Assembly: GCA_046153015.1 (NCBI GenBank)
Contig: JBJXGF010000196.1
Span: 1 to 14,279 of the forward strand
Direction: 5' to 3'
Source: JBJXGF01 sp046153015
GTDB taxonomy: Bacteria > Actinomycetota > Acidimicrobiia > Acidimicrobiales > CAIXPF01
Length of the DNA: 14,279 bases
The position numbers were made by a program, and so were the translations under genes. Below the pieces are notes generated by a model. The model searched no databases. It saw nothing but the letters and a program-made list of their open reading frames with translations, and had not been told where the DNA came from. This document shows positions 13,160-14,279 of the stretch, one piece after another. Every line of letters starts with the position of its first letter. Positions within the stretch are counted from its first letter, which is position 1.

Positions 13160-14007
13160 GCTCGGGCGCCTCTCTCGCGGCTGTCTCGGCTGTGGCTGTG
13201 TTGGCTGTGGCTGTATTGGCTGGGGCCGGGAACGGGCAGTCGCAGCGCAGCCACCGCGGCGGCCGGGTCGGCGGCGCGCACGAGCGACTCGCCGACGAGC
13301 ACGGCGTGGTAACCGGCCGCGGCCAGCCGGGCGGCGTCGGCGGGGCCGCCGATGCCGGACTCGGCCACCCGCACCACCTCGGGGGGCATGAGCGGCGCCA
13401 TCCGCTCGGCACGGGCCGTGTCGACCTCGAAGGTGACGAGGTCCCGTTGGTTCACCCCCACCAGCGTGGCCCCCACCGCCAGCGCCCGCTCCAGCTCGGC
13501 CTCGTCGTGGATCTCGACCAGCGCGTCGAGCCCCACCTCGGCGGCGAGGGCGTGGAACGCGGCGAGCTCGGCGTCGTCGAGCGCGGCGGCGATCAGCAGC
13601 ACGCAGTCGGCGCCCATGACGCGGGCGTCGAGCACGTCGCGCTCGCACACGGTGAAGTCCTTGCGCAGCACCGGCAGGCCCGAGCCGGCCCGCGCCGCGG
13701 CGAGATCGGCCGGGGAGCCGCCGAAGAACTCGGCGTCGGTGAGCGCCGACAGGCAGGCGGCGCCGCCCGCTGCGTACGACGCGCCGAGCGCCGCCGGGTC
13801 GAGGCCCGGGGCGAGCTCCCCCTTCGAGGGTGAGCGGCGCTTGACCTCGGCGATCACCGCTAGGCGGGTCTCCGCGGCCAGCGCGGCGGCGAAGCCCCGA
13901 GCCGGCGGCGCAGCCTCGGCGGCGGCCAACAGCGCGGCCACCGGCCGCTCGTCCCCCGCGGCGGTGAGACGGTGCGCGGCGAGGATCCGATCGAGGTAGG
14001 TCGCCAC
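13156..14007 (-). CDS. trpC: Indole-3-glycerol-phosphate synthase
   Basis: Closes the indole ring of CdRP to give indole-3-glycerol phosphate, the substrate of TrpA. Seen: 283 residues, TIM barrel. Catalytic residues are Glu54 and Lys56 in AEVKRRSPSKG, Lys116 in PVLRKDF, Glu165 in ALVEIHDEAE, Asn186 in VGVNQRDL, and Glu216-Ser217 in AESGI; LVGESLVR binds phosphate. The enzyme proper ends near residue 258; a Ser/His/Gln tail (261-283) comes from a 15-bp repeat. Start GTG 14007 gives MATYLDRIL, the expected N-terminus; it lacks an SD, and TACGCT lies 8 nt upstream, suggesting a leaderless start. First visible gene of the trp operon; its stop overlaps trpB2. Confidence 0.95.
   Translation of the reverse strand: MATYLDRILAAHRLTAAGDERPVAALLAAAEAAPPARGFAAALAAETRLAVIAEVKRRSPSKGELAPGLDPAALGASYAAGGAACLSALTDAEFFGGSPADLAAARAGSGLPVLRKDFTVCERDVLDARVMGADCVLLIAAALDDAELAAFHALAAEVGLDALVEIHDEAELERALAVGATLVGVNQRDLVTFEVDTARAERMAPLMPPEVVRVAESGIGGPADAARLAAAGYHAVLVGESLVRAADPAAAVAALRLPVPGPSQYSHSQHSHSRDSRERGARA
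13179..13222. repeat. 15-bp tandem repeat in the 3' end of trpC
   Basis: On the plus strand GGCTGTGGCTGTGTT (13188-13202) is followed by GGCTGTGGCTGTATT (13203-13217), with partial units at 13179-13187 and 13218-13222. A 15-bp period keeps frame; in trpC it encodes QYSHS and QHSHS, then the degenerate RDSRE. Probably a slippage-prone tail. Confidence 0.8.
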
Positions 14008-14021
14008 CAGCGGGCAGCGTA
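14008..14021 (-). promoter_or_regulatory. Candidate leaderless promoter of the trp operon
   Basis: Minus strand: TACGCT (14021-14016) lies 8 nt before the trpC GTG. A weak -35 candidate, CTGACC (14042-14037), is 15 nt further up and overlaps the 11-bp repeat. There is no room for an attenuator or T-box between it and trpC. Confidence 0.4.
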
Positions 14022-14037
14022 CTCAACCACAGGAGCG

Positions 14038-14059
14038 GTCAGGCGCGAGTCAGGCGCGG
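14038..14059. repeat. 11-bp direct repeat at the 3' end of the membrane-protein gene
   Basis: GTCAGGCGCGA (14038-14048) and GTCAGGCGCGG (14049-14059) are adjacent. The second copy contains the stop codon of the minus-strand membrane gene and its last codons; the first lies just past the stop, over the possible -35 region of trpC. Confidence 0.7.
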
Positions 14060-14279
14060 GTGCGGGCGCGGCGGCGGGCCCGATCCGACCGGCGCCCCTC
14101 GGACAGGGCGACGAGCGGCGCCAGCACGAACAGCAGCAGCGCGGCGGCGAGGCAGAGGAGGGCGACGCCGAGGAAGGGGCCGCCCGCCACCAGCCCCCCC
14201 GCGGCGCAGGCGACGGCGGCGAGCACGAACGCCGGCGGGGCGAGCACCAGCAGCCGCCGCCGCAGCGGACGGGGCGACG
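14050..14279 (-). CDS. Small membrane protein, C-terminal part (cut by window edge)
   Basis: The frame is open to the right edge, so the true start is off-window; GTG 14247 is an internal possibility. Seen: a basic stretch (SPRPLRRRLL) then two hydrophobic segments of about 20 residues each, roughly VLAPPAFVLAAVACAAGGL and FLGVALLCLAAALLLFVL. A short loop joins them, and a basic cytoplasmic tail follows (GRRSDRARRRARTRA). No motif is recognised. It is 42 nt upstream of trpC on the same strand. Some actinobacteria carry a Trp-associated membrane protein gene between trpE and trpC; this could be its counterpart, but the visible part has nothing diagnostic. Confidence 0.6.
   Translation of the reverse strand, partial: SPRPLRRRLLVLAPPAFVLAAVACAAGGLVAGGPFLGVALLCLAAALLLFVLAPLVALSEGRRSDRARRRARTRA

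Noticed and set aside
10163..13312. A 1049-codon open frame on the plus strand across trpB, trpF and trpB2
   Set aside because: It is antisense to three well-supported genes; such long frames are normal in very GC-rich DNA because stop codons are rare. Its translation is low-complexity Gly/Val/His/Arg with no motif.
9117..14007. The ATGA overlaps between trp genes as a novel coupling system
   Set aside because: Four-base overlaps are ordinary in actinobacterial operons; only the triplicated version at trpB/trpA is unusual.
14008..14049. Trp attenuator, T-box or leader peptide upstream of trpC
   Set aside because: Only 42 nt separate the genes, with no Trp-codon run and no terminator hairpin; the -10 box position leaves no leader RNA.

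Overview
This is a GC-rich window (codon third positions almost all G or C) of ordinary bacterial chromosome. It suits an actinobacterium: a divergent regulator-like gene beside a fatty-acid synthase II cluster, a group II truncated haemoglobin of the mycobacterial GlbO type, and several genes that look leaderless, with a TAC-type -10 box just before the start codon. I lean towards the Acidimicrobiia, but that placement is inference. I see no tRNA, rRNA, insertion sequence, phage gene or CRISPR array.

Layout. (1) The start of a GAF-domain gene on the minus strand runs off the left edge. (2) After about 265 bp without a gene comes a plus-strand fatty-acid synthesis operon: fabD, fabH, fabG, acpP, fabF (572-4925). 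It loads malonyl groups onto ACP, starts the chain, reduces it and elongates it; the dehydratase and enoyl reductase are not here. (3) A convergent minus-strand block holds ogt, bcp, an HU-type nucleoid protein and a truncated haemoglobin (4948-6864), a DNA-repair, peroxide and oxygen/NO-handling group. (4) Divergent from the globin is a thiamine-diphosphate enzyme of unknown substrate (7085-8725). (5) Convergent with it is a minus-strand tryptophan operon, read trpC, trpB2, trpF, trpB, trpA and then a small Cys/His-rich protein (14007-8730), most junctions overlapping as ATGA. trpE, trpG and trpD are not in the window. (6) A small two-helix membrane protein, cut by the right edge, lies upstream of trpC.

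Most of the content is housekeeping. The unusual points are: a 53-bp tandem triplication of the 3' end of trpB that creates two chained 18-residue mini-ORFs between trpB and trpA, differing from each other and from trpB only by synonymous changes; a FabD carrying a C-terminal biotinyl/lipoyl-like barrel without the attachment lysine; an HU protein whose DNA-kinking proline is leucine; a TrpB2 inside an operon that also has a canonical TrpB; a possible divergent histidine-triad protein translationally coupled to trpA; a 9-codon ORF with tandem AGA codons overlapping the acpP start; and four SD-less genes with a TACNNT box 6-8 nt before the start codon.
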